From the NCBI RefSeq assembly GCF_000963945.1, contig NZ_BAMW01000006.1, forward strand, positions 1 through 64,000: a stretch of 64,000 nt of DNA, in the 5' to 3' direction. Shown here piece after piece: positions 8,225-16,659 of this stretch; position 1 is the first letter of the stretch, and each line of letters starts with the position of its first letter. The translations under genes were made by a program, and so were the position numbers. The notes below the pieces were generated by a model, which saw only the letters and a list, made by a program, of their open reading frames with translations, had not been told where the DNA came from and did not search any database. Source of the DNA: Acetobacter indonesiensis. Lineage in GTDB: Bacteria; Pseudomonadota; Alphaproteobacteria; Acetobacterales; Acetobacteraceae.

Positions 8225-10090
8225 ATGCTGTTTTGTCGCCTTCTGCCTACGGTTTTCCTGCTGCTTTCTGTATCTGTCCTGACACCCGCCCTTTCGGCAC
8301 AGGCGGCGGATGGACCAAAAACAGCACAGACAGCCCCCAGGCAGACTGGGCCACAGAACCATTCTGAGGGGCATGTCGATTCGGGCGCATTTCTGACAGC
8401 GGTGGTCGCTACCCATAACGGGGATGATCTGGAAGCCGCCCGTGCCTTTCGTGCGGCTGCGGCGGCAGACCCAGCCAGTCAGGAATTGCTGAAGCAGGCT
8501 TTTGTGCGCAGCGTTCTGGCCGGTGATCCTGAAGCGGTGCCTCTGGCCCGTATCAATACCAGGTTGCCGGGTGGCCAGACCATTATTTCCTCACTGGTGT
8601 TAGGCAATGACGCCGCCATGCATGGTGACTGGGCAGCAGCATCGCGCTTTTACAAACAGGCCGAAGCTGACCCCATGGCGCATTTGATCATGCCCATGTT
8701 GCAGGCCTGGTGCCATCAGGCACAGGGGCAGGTGGATGACGCCATATTGTCCCTGACCCAGATTCAAGGGTCTGTACTGGTGCCGTTTTATACTCTGCAC
8801 GCTGCCATGGTGGCGCAGGTCGGCCAGAAACCAGCTTTGGCGGGTGATCTGTTCGCGCAATCTGCCCGGTTGATGCCGGGATTTGATCTGCTGCTTACAC
8901 GGTCATACGCCGCATGGTACTGGTCTCAAGGCCAGCAGAGCAAAGCCCGTGCGTTGCTGCGCGGCATGATTGATTCGGACCCCGTTCTGGCATTGGCCGG
9001 GACACAGTTACAGGCCTCCATCAGTCACTTTCCGGTTGCCACACCGCAACAGGGGCTTGCGCGCGCCTATGTGTTAACGGCGTTTCTGTTGCGACAACAA
9101 TCACGCCAGCAGGCCCGACAGAACAACGCGGCTCCGCATAATCGGCATGTGCCTGATGACCATCAGTTTGATGAAGCGTCCCGCCTGATGTTGGGGTTCG
9201 CGCTGGGGTTGGACCCGCATCTGGCAGAGGCCCGCCTGATGCTGGCCGAAATACAGGATGATGAAGGCCATCAGACCGCAGCGCGTGAAACCCTGCTGCG
9301 CATCCCGGAAACAGATCCGCTTGCCCCTGTCGCGGCGTTCCGTCTTGCCTTGGCCGATGGCGCCACGGGGCATCTGGATGAAGCCCGCAGCAAACTCAGT
9401 CAACTTGTGCAGGATTCCCCTAATCTGGAACTGCCCGCACGGGCTCTGGGTAATACCCTTTCGGCCCAGAAGGATTGGAAAGGCGCGGTTGCGGCCTATT
9501 CCAAAGCAATCACTTTGGCCAAAGCGCAGAAAAAACTCGACTGGTCCCTGCTGTTTCTGCGGGCTGCTGCCTATCATGAGGCAGGCGACTGGCCCCATGC
9601 CAAGGAAGATTTGAAAGCCGCATTAGCACTGGCACCAGATGAACCCGTGCTGCTTAATTTCCTTGGGTATTCAATGGCAGAGCGGAAAGAAGATTTGCCA
9701 GAAGCCGAAAAACTTCTCCGTCGTGCTGTAGCCCTTGACCCGCAGGATGCAGCAATACGCGATAGTCTGGGATGGGTCCGTGTTGAGCAGGGAGACCTGC
9801 GTGAAGGTCTGATCCTGCTTGAAGGCGCGGCAGAACAAACCCCAGAAGACCCCGAAGTGAATTACCATCTGGGTGAGGCTTACTGGCGGTCTGGCCGTAA
9901 AACGGAAGCTGTTGACCAATGGAATGTGGCCTTGGGCCTGAAGCCGGAACCGGCAGATGAAGCCCTGATCAGGGCTGCCCTTGCACGGGCGGCGGCTGCG
10001 GGTGACAAAAAAGCAGAACAGATAGAACAGGCTCCTCATGCCCCGGCTGCGGAGGGGAGTGAAAAGGCAGAAGGAAAGCATACGCCGTGA
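8225..10090 (+). CDS. Exported tetratricopeptide-repeat protein
   Basis: 621 residues when started at the ATG at 8225, which opens directly into a signal peptide (MLFCRLLPTVFLLLSVSVL, cleavage after ALSAQA). The frame is open a further 122 codons upstream, but that part overlaps the divergent glycosylase gene and reads as its antisense. Repeated TPR helices are seen throughout, clearest at about 440-590 (for example the NFLGYSMAERKEDLPEAEKL and RDSLGWVRVEQGDLREG repeats). It probably works as a periplasmic or outer-membrane-associated scaffold. The stop overlaps the ispE start by one base (TGATG), an arrangement that suggests coupled translation. No enzymatic motif was seen. Confidence 0.88.
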   Translation: MLFCRLLPTVFLLLSVSVLTPALSAQAADGPKTAQTAPRQTGPQNHSEGHVDSGAFLTAVVATHNGDDLEAARAFRAAAAADPASQELLKQAFVRSVLAGDPEAVPLARINTRLPGGQTIISSLVLGNDAAMHGDWAAASRFYKQAEADPMAHLIMPMLQAWCHQAQGQVDDAILSLTQIQGSVLVPFYTLHAAMVAQVGQKPALAGDLFAQSARLMPGFDLLLTRSYAAWYWSQGQQSKARALLRGMIDSDPVLALAGTQLQASISHFPVATPQQGLARAYVLTAFLLRQQSRQQARQNNAAPHNRHVPDDHQFDEASRLMLGFALGLDPHLAEARLMLAEIQDDEGHQTAARETLLRIPETDPLAPVAAFRLALADGATGHLDEARSKLSQLVQDSPNLELPARALGNTLSAQKDWKGAVAAYSKAITLAKAQKKLDWSLLFLRAAAYHEAGDWPHAKEDLKAALALAPDEPVLLNFLGYSMAERKEDLPEAEKLLRRAVALDPQDAAIRDSLGWVRVEQGDLREGLILLEGAAEQTPEDPEVNYHLGEAYWRSGRKTEAVDQWNVALGLKPEPADEALIRAALARAAAAGDKKAEQIEQAPHAPAAEGSEKAEGKHTP

Positions 10091-10992
10091 TGTCAGCCAC
10101 ATTGGACCCGTCAACCCGGCTTCTGACTGAAGCGGCGCACGCCAAGATCAACCTTTATTTGCACGTTACCGGCAAACGGGCCGACGGATACCATCTGCTG
10201 GATAGTCTGGTCGTGTTTGCCGGAGCAGGGGACCGCCTGCGCTACGAACCGGGCCCTGAACCGCTGCATCTTGAGCTTGCAGGCCGTTTTGGTGCGACTT
10301 TGGGGGCAGATGCCGCCGGGCCAGATAATCTGGTGATGAAGGCCGCTGCTGCGCTGCGTGCTGCCAGTGCCCCAACGGCCCACATTCAGGGTGGCCGGCT
10401 GGTGCTTGAAAAAGAACTGCCCGTGGCATCAGGAATTGGCGGTGGTTCAGCCGATGCCGCTGCTGCCTTGCGCTTACTGTCACGCGCATGGCAGGCCAAT
10501 GTGCCAGAAGAAACACTGCTTCAGATTGCTGAAAAACTGGGTGCGGATGTTCCAGTCTGCATGGCCAGTCAGGCCGCACGGATGGAAGGCATCGGCGAGC
10601 ACCTGTCAGCGGCACCAATGTTGCCAGCGTGTGGAATGGTTCTGGTCAATTGCGGGCAGGCTGTTTCAACCCCGGATGTTTTTCGCAAGCGGGACGGGGC
10701 GTTTCGTGAACGTGCCGTTCTTCCTGCTGGCTGGTCAGATGCCCAAAGCATGGTGGCCGATCTGGTTAAGCTGGATAACAGTCTGGAAGTCCCAGCCTGT
10801 ATGGTGTGCCCACCTGTCAGAACAGTGCTGACTTCTCTTGCAGACCAACCGGAGTGTTTGCTTGCCCGTATGAGCGGGTCCGGCGCAACGTGTTTTGCCT
10901 TGTTCCCGTCTTCCTTAGCGGCCCAGAACGCAGCGGGTGCCTTGGCAGCTGCCCAGCCTAGCTGGTGGGTGTGGGGCGGCGGCCTGGTCTGA
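10090..10992 (+). CDS. ispE: 4-diphosphocytidyl-2-C-methyl-D-erythritol kinase
   Basis: 300-residue GHMP-family kinase that phosphorylates CDP-methylerythritol in the MEP pathway of isoprenoid synthesis, in the cytosol. Visible signatures: AKINLYLHVTGKRADGYH (residues 18-35, catalytic Lys19), the ATP-binding glycine loop PVASGIGGGSADAAAAL (111-127), a LGADVPVCM segment with the catalytic Asp, and the C-terminal MSGSGATCF motif. Start: ATG at 10090 overlaps the TPR stop by one base; a GTG one codon upstream is possible. TPR-ispE is a common pair in this bacterial group. Length is typical for the family. Confidence 0.96.
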   Translation: MSATLDPSTRLLTEAAHAKINLYLHVTGKRADGYHLLDSLVVFAGAGDRLRYEPGPEPLHLELAGRFGATLGADAAGPDNLVMKAAAALRAASAPTAHIQGGRLVLEKELPVASGIGGGSADAAAALRLLSRAWQANVPEETLLQIAEKLGADVPVCMASQAARMEGIGEHLSAAPMLPACGMVLVNCGQAVSTPDVFRKRDGAFRERAVLPAGWSDAQSMVADLVKLDNSLEVPACMVCPPVRTVLTSLADQPECLLARMSGSGATCFALFPSSLAAQNAAGALAAAQPSWWVWGGGLV

Positions 10993-11163
10993 AGACTGGT
11001 AAAGCCGGCAGTAATCACTATAATTGGGGCTGCCCGTTTCTGTAATAACGGGTTGTCTCTCACGCAATGTGACACAATTTACCATTATGGCCTGATAACT
11101 GAAAATACACTCTTGCTTTCAAGAGTGAGTATAGTTTTGGCCATAAGGAAGAAGGTGGGATCA

Positions 11164-11559
11164 ATGTCTTCAAAAATAGACCTTACGCTGTCTGAAGATC
11201 ATAAACTGGCCCAAATGACTCTGTCCGCGGATGAGACAGAGGCCAAGGCTGAAATCCCTCTGACCCTTGAACAGGTGACGCAGTTGATAGCGGTGCTGGG
11301 CCGTGTGCGGGAAACCATGGTGGGCGATCAGGATGTTCCCCCCATTGAAGGGGCCCGCTTTAACCCCGTTACCCGTACCCGCTGGGCATTGCAGCCTGAA
11401 GCCCTGACCGAAGGATCCGTGCTGGCTTTTCAGCATCCAGCCTTCGGCCCGGTCGGGCTGGTGTTGACCCCACAGGATGCGGAGAAGCTGATGCACGGGC
11501 TGCATCTGCATCAGGAAATGCGTACGCATCAGCAAGCCAGCCGTGGCAAACCGAACTGA
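11164..11559 (+). CDS. Conserved hypothetical protein, 131 aa
   Basis: 131-residue soluble acidic protein. I chose the ATG at 11164 because a purine-rich GGAAGAAGGTGGG precedes it; an open frame extends 37 codons upstream but that stretch is AT-rich and non-coding in character. Sequence shows a helical segment (LTLEQVTQLIAVLGRVRETM) in the middle, a VTRTRWALQPEALTEGSVLA segment and a histidine-rich end (HGLHLHQEM). No catalytic motif, signal peptide or membrane segment. I do not recognise the family. It sits alone between ispE and the molbindin gene, 170 bases downstream of ispE. Confidence 0.75.
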   Translation: MSSKIDLTLSEDHKLAQMTLSADETEAKAEIPLTLEQVTQLIAVLGRVRETMVGDQDVPPIEGARFNPVTRTRWALQPEALTEGSVLAFQHPAFGPVGLVLTPQDAEKLMHGLHLHQEMRTHQQASRGKPN

Positions 11560-11692
11560 AAAGCCGAAAACGTAAGCCTCTTTATCGGGAAGCTGCGTTC
11601 AATCTGATGAGGCACAGTGGCAGCCATAGGTATTCGCTGTGACCGGTTGATGTGCAATATGTATCGTCTGTTTTTAGATACGGAGAATTTTG

Positions 11693-11902
11693 ATGAAATT
11701 GAGCGCGCGTAATCAGCTTAAAGGTAAGGTTCTTGCTATTCAGAAAGGGGCAACAACGTCCCACGTAAGCATCGAACTGACGGGTGGCGCTGTTGTTATG
11801 GCGTCTATTACAAATGAAGCCGTGGCTGATCTTGGTCTGGAAGTCGGGCAACCTGCCACGGCTGTCATCAAGGCATCAGATGTCATGGTCGGGGTGGACT
11901 GA
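11693..11902 (+). CDS. Molbindin / TOBE (Mop) domain protein
   Basis: 69 residues, a single Mop/TOBE domain: KLSARNQLKGKVLAIQKG, then VSIELTGGAVVMASITNEAV, and a C-terminal QPATAVIKASDVMVG. Molbindins bind molybdate or tungstate as oligomers in the cytosol and act as storage or homeostasis proteins. Start: ATG at 11693 preceded by CGGAGAA. No molybdate ABC transporter genes lie nearby, so this is a stand-alone molbindin. Its relation to the flanking genes is unclear; the minus-strand YbaY/META gene ends 18 bases downstream (convergent). Confidence 0.9.
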   Translation: MKLSARNQLKGKVLAIQKGATTSHVSIELTGGAVVMASITNEAVADLGLEVGQPATAVIKASDVMVGVD

Positions 11903-11920
11903 TTTACCCCACCCCGCTCC

Positions 11921-12706
11921 CTATTTGACGGGGAGATGCGATTGGCGGTGAAACACCATCAAAGGCTGGTTCTGACCATCTGAAAGAACCAGCACATCGC
12001 CAGTCGGCGCTATTTGCCAGTTTCGGGTATTTTCCAGCCCCACAAGAAAAGCACGTTCGCGTTGGGCTGTTGTCGTATCCAGACAGGCGCGCCGGGTTGT
12101 CGCAACGGGCGCAAACTGAATGGTCTGCCCGGCTACAGTCATTGTGCTGTTAATCTGATTACAGATTGTTGTGCCTGCCACGCTGCCATCGTCATGCAGT
12201 TCCAGCGTGGGGCTTGGTGTCCCATCCTTTAGGGCGGTGTCGCCCAGTTTTTCCAGATGCCATGACCCTGTCAGGCTCGGGGCCAATTGCTTGCCCCCGT
12301 GTCGGCGCACCGTCAGCACGATATCGGCGTCCGATGTCAGGTTAATAGGGGCAGGCATAGGGGTTTTGAACCATGGCTGCCCATTAACCTGTATGGTGCC
12401 CGTCAATCCGTATGTGCGGCCAGATTTCAGAAGGTTTCTGTCAAGAGTGATCTGGAACGGGATGGGAACCTGCCGCGTGGTTGCAAAGCTGGAACGCGCA
12501 ATCGTTTTCGGCTGTGTGGGGTGGCCTGTCAGATCCACAATCCGGAGTTCTACGGTGGCTGGCGGTATTGCCATACGTTCCCGGTAAACAACGCTGCCGT
12601 GCAGAGTTGTTTTTGGCGTTTGTGCAGAAGCCTGACCTGCCACGCTTGCCCCCAATCCACACAGAAGACCCATCATGACAGTGCGACGGAGGGGGGATGG
12701 CAACAT
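11921..12706 (-). CDS. Exported YbaY-like plus META domain protein
   Basis: 261-residue exported protein with a signal peptide (MMGLLCGLGASVAGQASA). Residues about 35-140 resemble the YbaY/lipoprotein type III secretion-pilotin-like beta domain (TLHGSVVYRERMAIPPATVE and later GLTGTIQVNG). Residues about 145-255 are a META domain (LTGSWHLEKLGD, then GTTICNQINSTM, and a late AFLVGLENTRNWQI). META domains are linked to heat-stable envelope stress proteins such as HslJ. Cys183 and the Cys in RRACLD could form a disulfide. No lipobox is present. Good AAGGAG ribosome site directly under a hairpin (12721-12750). Function unknown, probably envelope-related. Confidence 0.8.
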   Translation of the reverse strand: MLPSPLRRTVMMGLLCGLGASVAGQASAQTPKTTLHGSVVYRERMAIPPATVELRIVDLTGHPTQPKTIARSSFATTRQVPIPFQITLDRNLLKSGRTYGLTGTIQVNGQPWFKTPMPAPINLTSDADIVLTVRRHGGKQLAPSLTGSWHLEKLGDTALKDGTPSPTLELHDDGSVAGTTICNQINSTMTVAGQTIQFAPVATTRRACLDTTTAQRERAFLVGLENTRNWQIAPTGDVLVLSDGQNQPLMVFHRQSHLPVK

Positions 12707-12720
12707 CAGTCAAACTCCTT

Positions 12721-12759
12721 GCAGCAGAAACAGAGTGATAATTCTGCTGCTTTTCTTTT
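12721..12759. promoter_or_regulatory. 9-bp inverted repeat next to the ribosome site of the YbaY/META gene
   Basis: GCAGCAGAA (12721-12729) pairs perfectly with TTCTGCTGC (12742-12750). On the plus strand it is followed by TTTTCTTTT, terminator-like. On the minus strand it lies in the 5' leader and ends directly at the AAGGAG (complement of 12715-12720) of the gene starting at 12706. It could stop plus-strand read-through or tune translation of the minus-strand gene. Confidence 0.55.
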
Positions 12760-12981
12760 CCCTCTCTGCTCGAAATCAAGCGCGCAAGGGAGTGATTGTT
12801 AAGAGAAAAACGCGTGCCGGGCCAACAGGTTGCCAGTTTCACAGAACAGAAACAGGGCAAGTAGCAATGCTGGCCTGACTAGTAAGCAGCATAAGACGCA
12901 GAAGAGGGAAATATACTGCGGAAAGCGACTTGCAGCCACGAGTAAGCTTTGATTCCAACACCGCCAGTACCTTCATCGATT

Positions 12982-13015
12982 GAGGAGGCACCCGTGATGC
13001 AAGGGTGCCTTCCTC
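12982..13015. terminator. Inverted repeat after the SDR gene, probable terminator
   Basis: GAGGAGGCACCC and GGGTGCCTTCCTC form a GC-rich stem with a 9-base loop, about 35 bases past the stop of the minus-strand SDR gene. There is no T tract on either side, so efficiency is uncertain. Confidence 0.5.
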
Positions 13016-13050
13016 TCGTTAAGGGGATCGGATCGACGGAGGCTACGGGT

Positions 13051-14055
13051 TTACTTTTTACCCGCGCGTATATGCGAAATCAGGCCGGTTAATCCTGCGG
13101 CGACCATCGCCCCGATAACGCCAGCGCGTGCGCCTGATGTCACAAAGAAAGACAGCGGGCTGTCTAGCCTGCGTGATTGCGTGTCAAAAGCGCCATGCGC
13201 AGAGACAGCACCCGGTGCTGTCTCAAACAGATCATCCTTGGCATCGGTATCGGCGCAGGTTTTTTCAAGCTGTGCCTTATAACCGTGTTCAGCCAGACGT
13301 TTTTCCCGGAACCCTGACCCGATCACATTCCACGCTGCAGACAGCGTTGTGGCAGGGCCGATGGAAATGGAACGGCTGGTGGTAAAGGCGGCACGGCAAA
13401 TCGCTTCTGCTGCGACTTCCGGTTCATAAACTGGGCCGATCGGTTTCAGGCGCTTGCCTGTAGTATTCCGCGTCCAGCCATAGCGCGGTGTGTTGATGGA
13501 TGGCAGGTCAACCATGACCACGCGAATATTATCGGCATCATGCAGCAGTTCTGGGCGCAGGCTTTCACAAAAGCCACGCAGGGCAGCACGCGCCCCGTTT
13601 TCAACAGCTTGCAGCGGCAACCCGCGCAACGACGGTGCCAGATCAAGATTGATGATGGCTCCATGTCCACGGCGGCGCATATGTGTCAGCGCAGCAAGCG
13701 TGCCATTTACACTGCCCAGATAGGTTACTTCAGTTGCGCGGCGGATATCCTGCGGGGCCAATGTGGCCACTTGCCCGACAACGGTTGCCCCTGCACAGTT
13801 GGCCCAAACGGTAATGGGACCCAATTCAGCTTCCACACGTTCTGCCGCTTTTGTAACAGCATCTGAATCGGCCACATCAACAGGGATAACCACTGTGCGG
13901 ACGGAGTGGCTGGCAAGGTCACGGGCTGTTTCCTGCAAGCGGTCTTCGTTGCGGCCGAGAAGGGCAACATCAAAACCGGCCCGGCCCAACGCCCGGGCGG
14001 CAGCACGGCCAATGCCGGCTCCGGCACCGGTAACAACGGCAATCTGCGATGGCAT
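13051..14055 (-). CDS. SDR-fold protein with degenerate active site
   Basis: 334 residues. The N-terminus is a clear Rossmann fold of the short-chain dehydrogenase/reductase family (TGAGAGIGRAAARALG, then NCAG at about 88). The segment that normally carries the catalytic YxxxK reads QAVENGARAALRGFCESL, so the Tyr and Lys are replaced (Glu and Arg in the aligned places), and the usual catalytic Ser region reads INLDLAPSLRG. The protein may bind NAD(P) without normal SDR chemistry. A C-terminal extension of about 100 residues ends in a hydrophobic segment (AGVIGAMVAAGLTGLI) and KK, suggesting a membrane anchor. Transcribed alone or with upstream minus-strand genes. Substrate unknown. Confidence 0.82.
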   Translation of the reverse strand: MPSQIAVVTGAGAGIGRAAARALGRAGFDVALLGRNEDRLQETARDLASHSVRTVVIPVDVADSDAVTKAAERVEAELGPITVWANCAGATVVGQVATLAPQDIRRATEVTYLGSVNGTLAALTHMRRRGHGAIINLDLAPSLRGLPLQAVENGARAALRGFCESLRPELLHDADNIRVVMVDLPSINTPRYGWTRNTTGKRLKPIGPVYEPEVAAEAICRAAFTTSRSISIGPATTLSAAWNVIGSGFREKRLAEHGYKAQLEKTCADTDAKDDLFETAPGAVSAHGAFDTQSRRLDSPLSFFVTSGARAGVIGAMVAAGLTGLISHIRAGKK

Positions 14056-14193
14056 TCTGGGGTCTCCCTGCCTTGGTGGAGTGGGTCAGATGGTGTCAGA
14101 TGGTGTCGGATGTTTTGCCTTGCCGCTGGCTGATCTGCAAGCACAGGCACGGCGTGTCAGCCGTGCAGGCTAAACACCGTAGCAAGCCGCCCG

Positions 14194-14811
14194 TTACAGG
14201 TAACGGAGGGCCAAGACGCCGCCAATCAGCAACACGGCAAATATACCCATGATCAATGGCAGACGTGTTTCAATAAAGGATTCAATCGGCGGGCCGAATT
14301 TGCGTAGCAGGGCGGCAACCAGAAAAAACCGAACCCCGCGGGTCACGGCGCTGGCAATCATGAACGGACCCAACGCAAAATGAGCCATACCACTGGCAAT
14401 GGTCACAAATTTGTAGGGGATGGGGGTTAACCCTTTGAACAGGATAATCCAGACACCCCATTGCCGAAATTTTTCCTGAAGGCTGATCAGGGTATGTTCA
14501 GCATGATAAAAACGGACAATGGGCATAGCCAGATAATCCAGCAGCATCGACCCGATAACCCAGCCAAGCACGCCACCCGCCACGCTGGCCACGGTGCAGA
14601 TTACGGCGTAACGCCAGGCGTTATGCCGTTGCGCCAGCACCATGGGCACAAGCAGCGTTTCAGGGGGAAGGGGGAAAAAACTGGCTTCTGAAAATGCCAG
14701 CAATGCCAACCACAGTGGTGCGTACGGACTGGCGGCATGTTTCAGCACACCTGCATACAGGCGGTTGAGTAAAGAAGGGCGGGCAGGGGCTGTCACATCA
14801 GGCATGGGCAA
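14194..14811 (-). CDS. YqaA/DedA-like (VTT domain) inner-membrane protein
   Basis: 205-residue polytopic membrane protein with a VTT (DedA/SNARE-associated) domain. Family features: FSEASFFPLPPETLLVPM (about 41-58), a glycine-rich GGVLGWVIGSMLLDY segment, and FKGLTPIPYKFVTIASG (about 124-140), which is typical of YqaA proteins. VTT proteins are implicated in phospholipid handling and membrane homeostasis. A single hydrophobic helix closes the protein (MGIFAVLLIGGVLAL). It lies between the SDR and the small DUF6582-like gene, all on the minus strand but with gaps of 60-140 bases. Confidence 0.85.
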   Translation of the reverse strand: MPMPDVTAPARPSLLNRLYAGVLKHAASPYAPLWLALLAFSEASFFPLPPETLLVPMVLAQRHNAWRYAVICTVASVAGGVLGWVIGSMLLDYLAMPIVRFYHAEHTLISLQEKFRQWGVWIILFKGLTPIPYKFVTIASGMAHFALGPFMIASAVTRGVRFFLVAALLRKFGPPIESFIETRLPLIMGIFAVLLIGGVLALRYL

Positions 14812-14875
14812 CAGATGCCATGAGTACAGCCATTAGGCCAGAGGCCGCGGGCCATGGTTTGTCAGGCTGCTAAGG

Positions 14876-15085
14876 TTACATGCGTTCCCGGCGCAGCACG
14901 TCTTCAGCCTTGCGGTGAATGGTGTCGTATTCATCCTGCGTCAGGGTGCCCTTGTGCAGCATTTCGCTGGCGCGGGCCAAGGCGTCCCGCGCGTGGGACG
15001 CATCGGGAATCGGGTAGCGGCGGCCGGGTAGGGCAAAGGCATCATCCGGCAGGGCGTTGCGTTCTTCCGTAGTCAGTTTGGACAT
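14876..15085 (-). CDS. Small DUF6582-like protein
   Basis: 69 residues. The opening KLTTEERNALPDDAFALPGR followed by RYPIPD and SHARDALARA matches a widespread small-protein family (DUF6582 type) also seen as part of phage-encoded proteins. The C-terminal half (HKGTLTQDEYDTIHRKAEDV) is helical, and its link to the N-terminal motif is unusual. Start: ATG at 15085, which places the first 44 bases inside the end of the MATE gene; an in-frame start eight codons upstream is less likely. Function unknown. Confidence 0.72.
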   Translation of the reverse strand: MSKLTTEERNALPDDAFALPGRRYPIPDASHARDALARASEMLHKGTLTQDEYDTIHRKAEDVLRRERM

Positions 15086-16556
15086 GGTCCGGGCTCCCGT
15101 CTGGTTCACACAATTCTGGTGTGTTGTTCAGTTCGTCCAGTTCTGCCATGGCGGCTTCAGCACTTGTGGTCGGCACGTCTGACGCAGGGGCCGTGCCGGG
15201 TTTGCTGGCAGCAACCGGTGCCGTCAGTTTCTGCGTAACGCGAAATGCGGTCAAGACAGCCAGTGACCCAAACACAATAACGCCGGCCGCCTGCCCAATC
15301 TGCACCCCTGCTGGCCCAAAGCGTGTGCCAAATCCTACAAACGGTATGGTGCCAAGTGTAGCGCGCCCCCAGTTGAAGGCCGTGGAGTAAAGCGGAAAAC
15401 CGAGGTTGTTGAAGGCTGCATTGGCCACAAACAGCATGCCGACAAACAGATAACTGCCAATGGTCAGTGAGCAGAACAGGTGAATGAGCATGGCCGCATC
15501 ACCCTGTGCATTGAAGGCCGCCACCACATAGTTCTGCAATGCAGCTAGAATAATCCATGTCAGGCCAATACTGATCATGACCAGTTTCAAGGCTGCCGTC
15601 AGTGTTTCGCGCACACGATGGCACAATCCGGCCCCCATATTCTGGGCCATGATAGGACCAACCGAGCCAGTCAGGGCAAATACCAGTGAAAACAGCACGG
15701 GCACAGTGCGCTCAATAGAAGCCTGCCCACCCACGGCATCCAGCCCGAAATGGGCCATCGACTGGGTTACATAAACGCCGCCAACCGGTGTAGCGAGGTT
15801 GGTCAGAATGGCTGGCATGGCGATTGACGCAACATGCCGCGTATCACCTGAAATGCGAGAAAGCGTGGGCCAGATAATCATGTCATGGCGCAGCGCACCG
15901 CGTACACCGGCACTCGCAACCACAAGGCGTGAAATCACAGTGCTGATGGCCGCCCCGGTCAGGCCTTCATGCAGGCCGAAAATCATGATCGGGTCGAGAA
16001 TGGCGGCAACCACAGCGCCCAGCAGTGTGATGTTCATGGAGCCTTTGGCGTCGCCCACAACCCGCATTAGCGCCGAACATCCCATGCCCATGCAGATAAG
16101 AGGCAGGAATGGACTGACCGTTTGCAGATAAGTTGTGGCGTGGGCCAGTGCGTCTCCGCGTGCACCAAAAAGCTGGAGAATGGGGTGGGCAGCCACCATG
16201 GTGCCCAAGCCAAGCACAGTCGTCAGGCCCAGCATGACGGCTAAAGCGGAGGAGGCAATCTGCCGGGCGTCCTCGTGCCGTCCGGCACCGATTTCCCGCC
16301 CCGTCGCGGCGCTGATACCGATGGTTAACCCGATGGCCACGGCAATCTGAAGCCCGATAACGGCCCCTGCAAAGCCAATAGCGGCGGTCAGGGCGGTCTG
16401 GCCCAGATGGGCGATATAGACCATGTTGAGCATATCAACGGCAAAAACGGCCATTAGCCCAATAGCCCCCGTGCCCGCCATAACCAGAACATGCCGCATG
16501 ATGCTGCCTGTAATAAAGCAGGCTTTTTGTCTGGGTTGTGGGGCTTTCCGGGTCAT
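15042..16556 (-). CDS. MATE family efflux transporter
   Basis: 504-residue inner-membrane transporter with about 12 hydrophobic segments and the MATE/NorM pattern: DMLNMVYIAHLGQTALTAA in the first helix pair and TGREIGAGRHEDAR in the first cytoplasmic loop, with a matching second half (TGSVGPIMAQNMGAG). Such proteins export drugs or metabolites in exchange for H+ or Na+. A hydrophilic tail of about 60 residues after the last helix is longer than usual and its coding sequence overlaps the start of the small downstream gene. Substrate not predictable. Confidence 0.92.
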   Translation of the reverse strand: MTRKAPQPRQKACFITGSIMRHVLVMAGTGAIGLMAVFAVDMLNMVYIAHLGQTALTAAIGFAGAVIGLQIAVAIGLTIGISAATGREIGAGRHEDARQIASSALAVMLGLTTVLGLGTMVAAHPILQLFGARGDALAHATTYLQTVSPFLPLICMGMGCSALMRVVGDAKGSMNITLLGAVVAAILDPIMIFGLHEGLTGAAISTVISRLVVASAGVRGALRHDMIIWPTLSRISGDTRHVASIAMPAILTNLATPVGGVYVTQSMAHFGLDAVGGQASIERTVPVLFSLVFALTGSVGPIMAQNMGAGLCHRVRETLTAALKLVMISIGLTWIILAALQNYVVAAFNAQGDAAMLIHLFCSLTIGSYLFVGMLFVANAAFNNLGFPLYSTAFNWGRATLGTIPFVGFGTRFGPAGVQIGQAAGVIVFGSLAVLTAFRVTQKLTAPVAASKPGTAPASDVPTTSAEAAMAELDELNNTPELCEPDGSPDHVQTDYGRTQRPAG

Positions 16557-16659
16557 ACGTCATCCGTTCCAGTGGCTACGGGGTAGCCGTCGCGAATCTT
16601 TATTATGTCACGCTTGGAAGGATGTGCGAATGGGGCAATCGGGCAGATGCCCTTACCTG

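Larger units (their letters stand above)
12707..13050. other. 344-base intergenic region
   Basis: Between the start of the YbaY/META gene and the end of the SDR gene, both on the minus strand. It holds the two inverted repeats listed separately (12721-12759 and 12982-13015) and must contain the promoter of the YbaY/META gene. I see no convincing coding sequence or tRNA. Confidence 0.6.
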
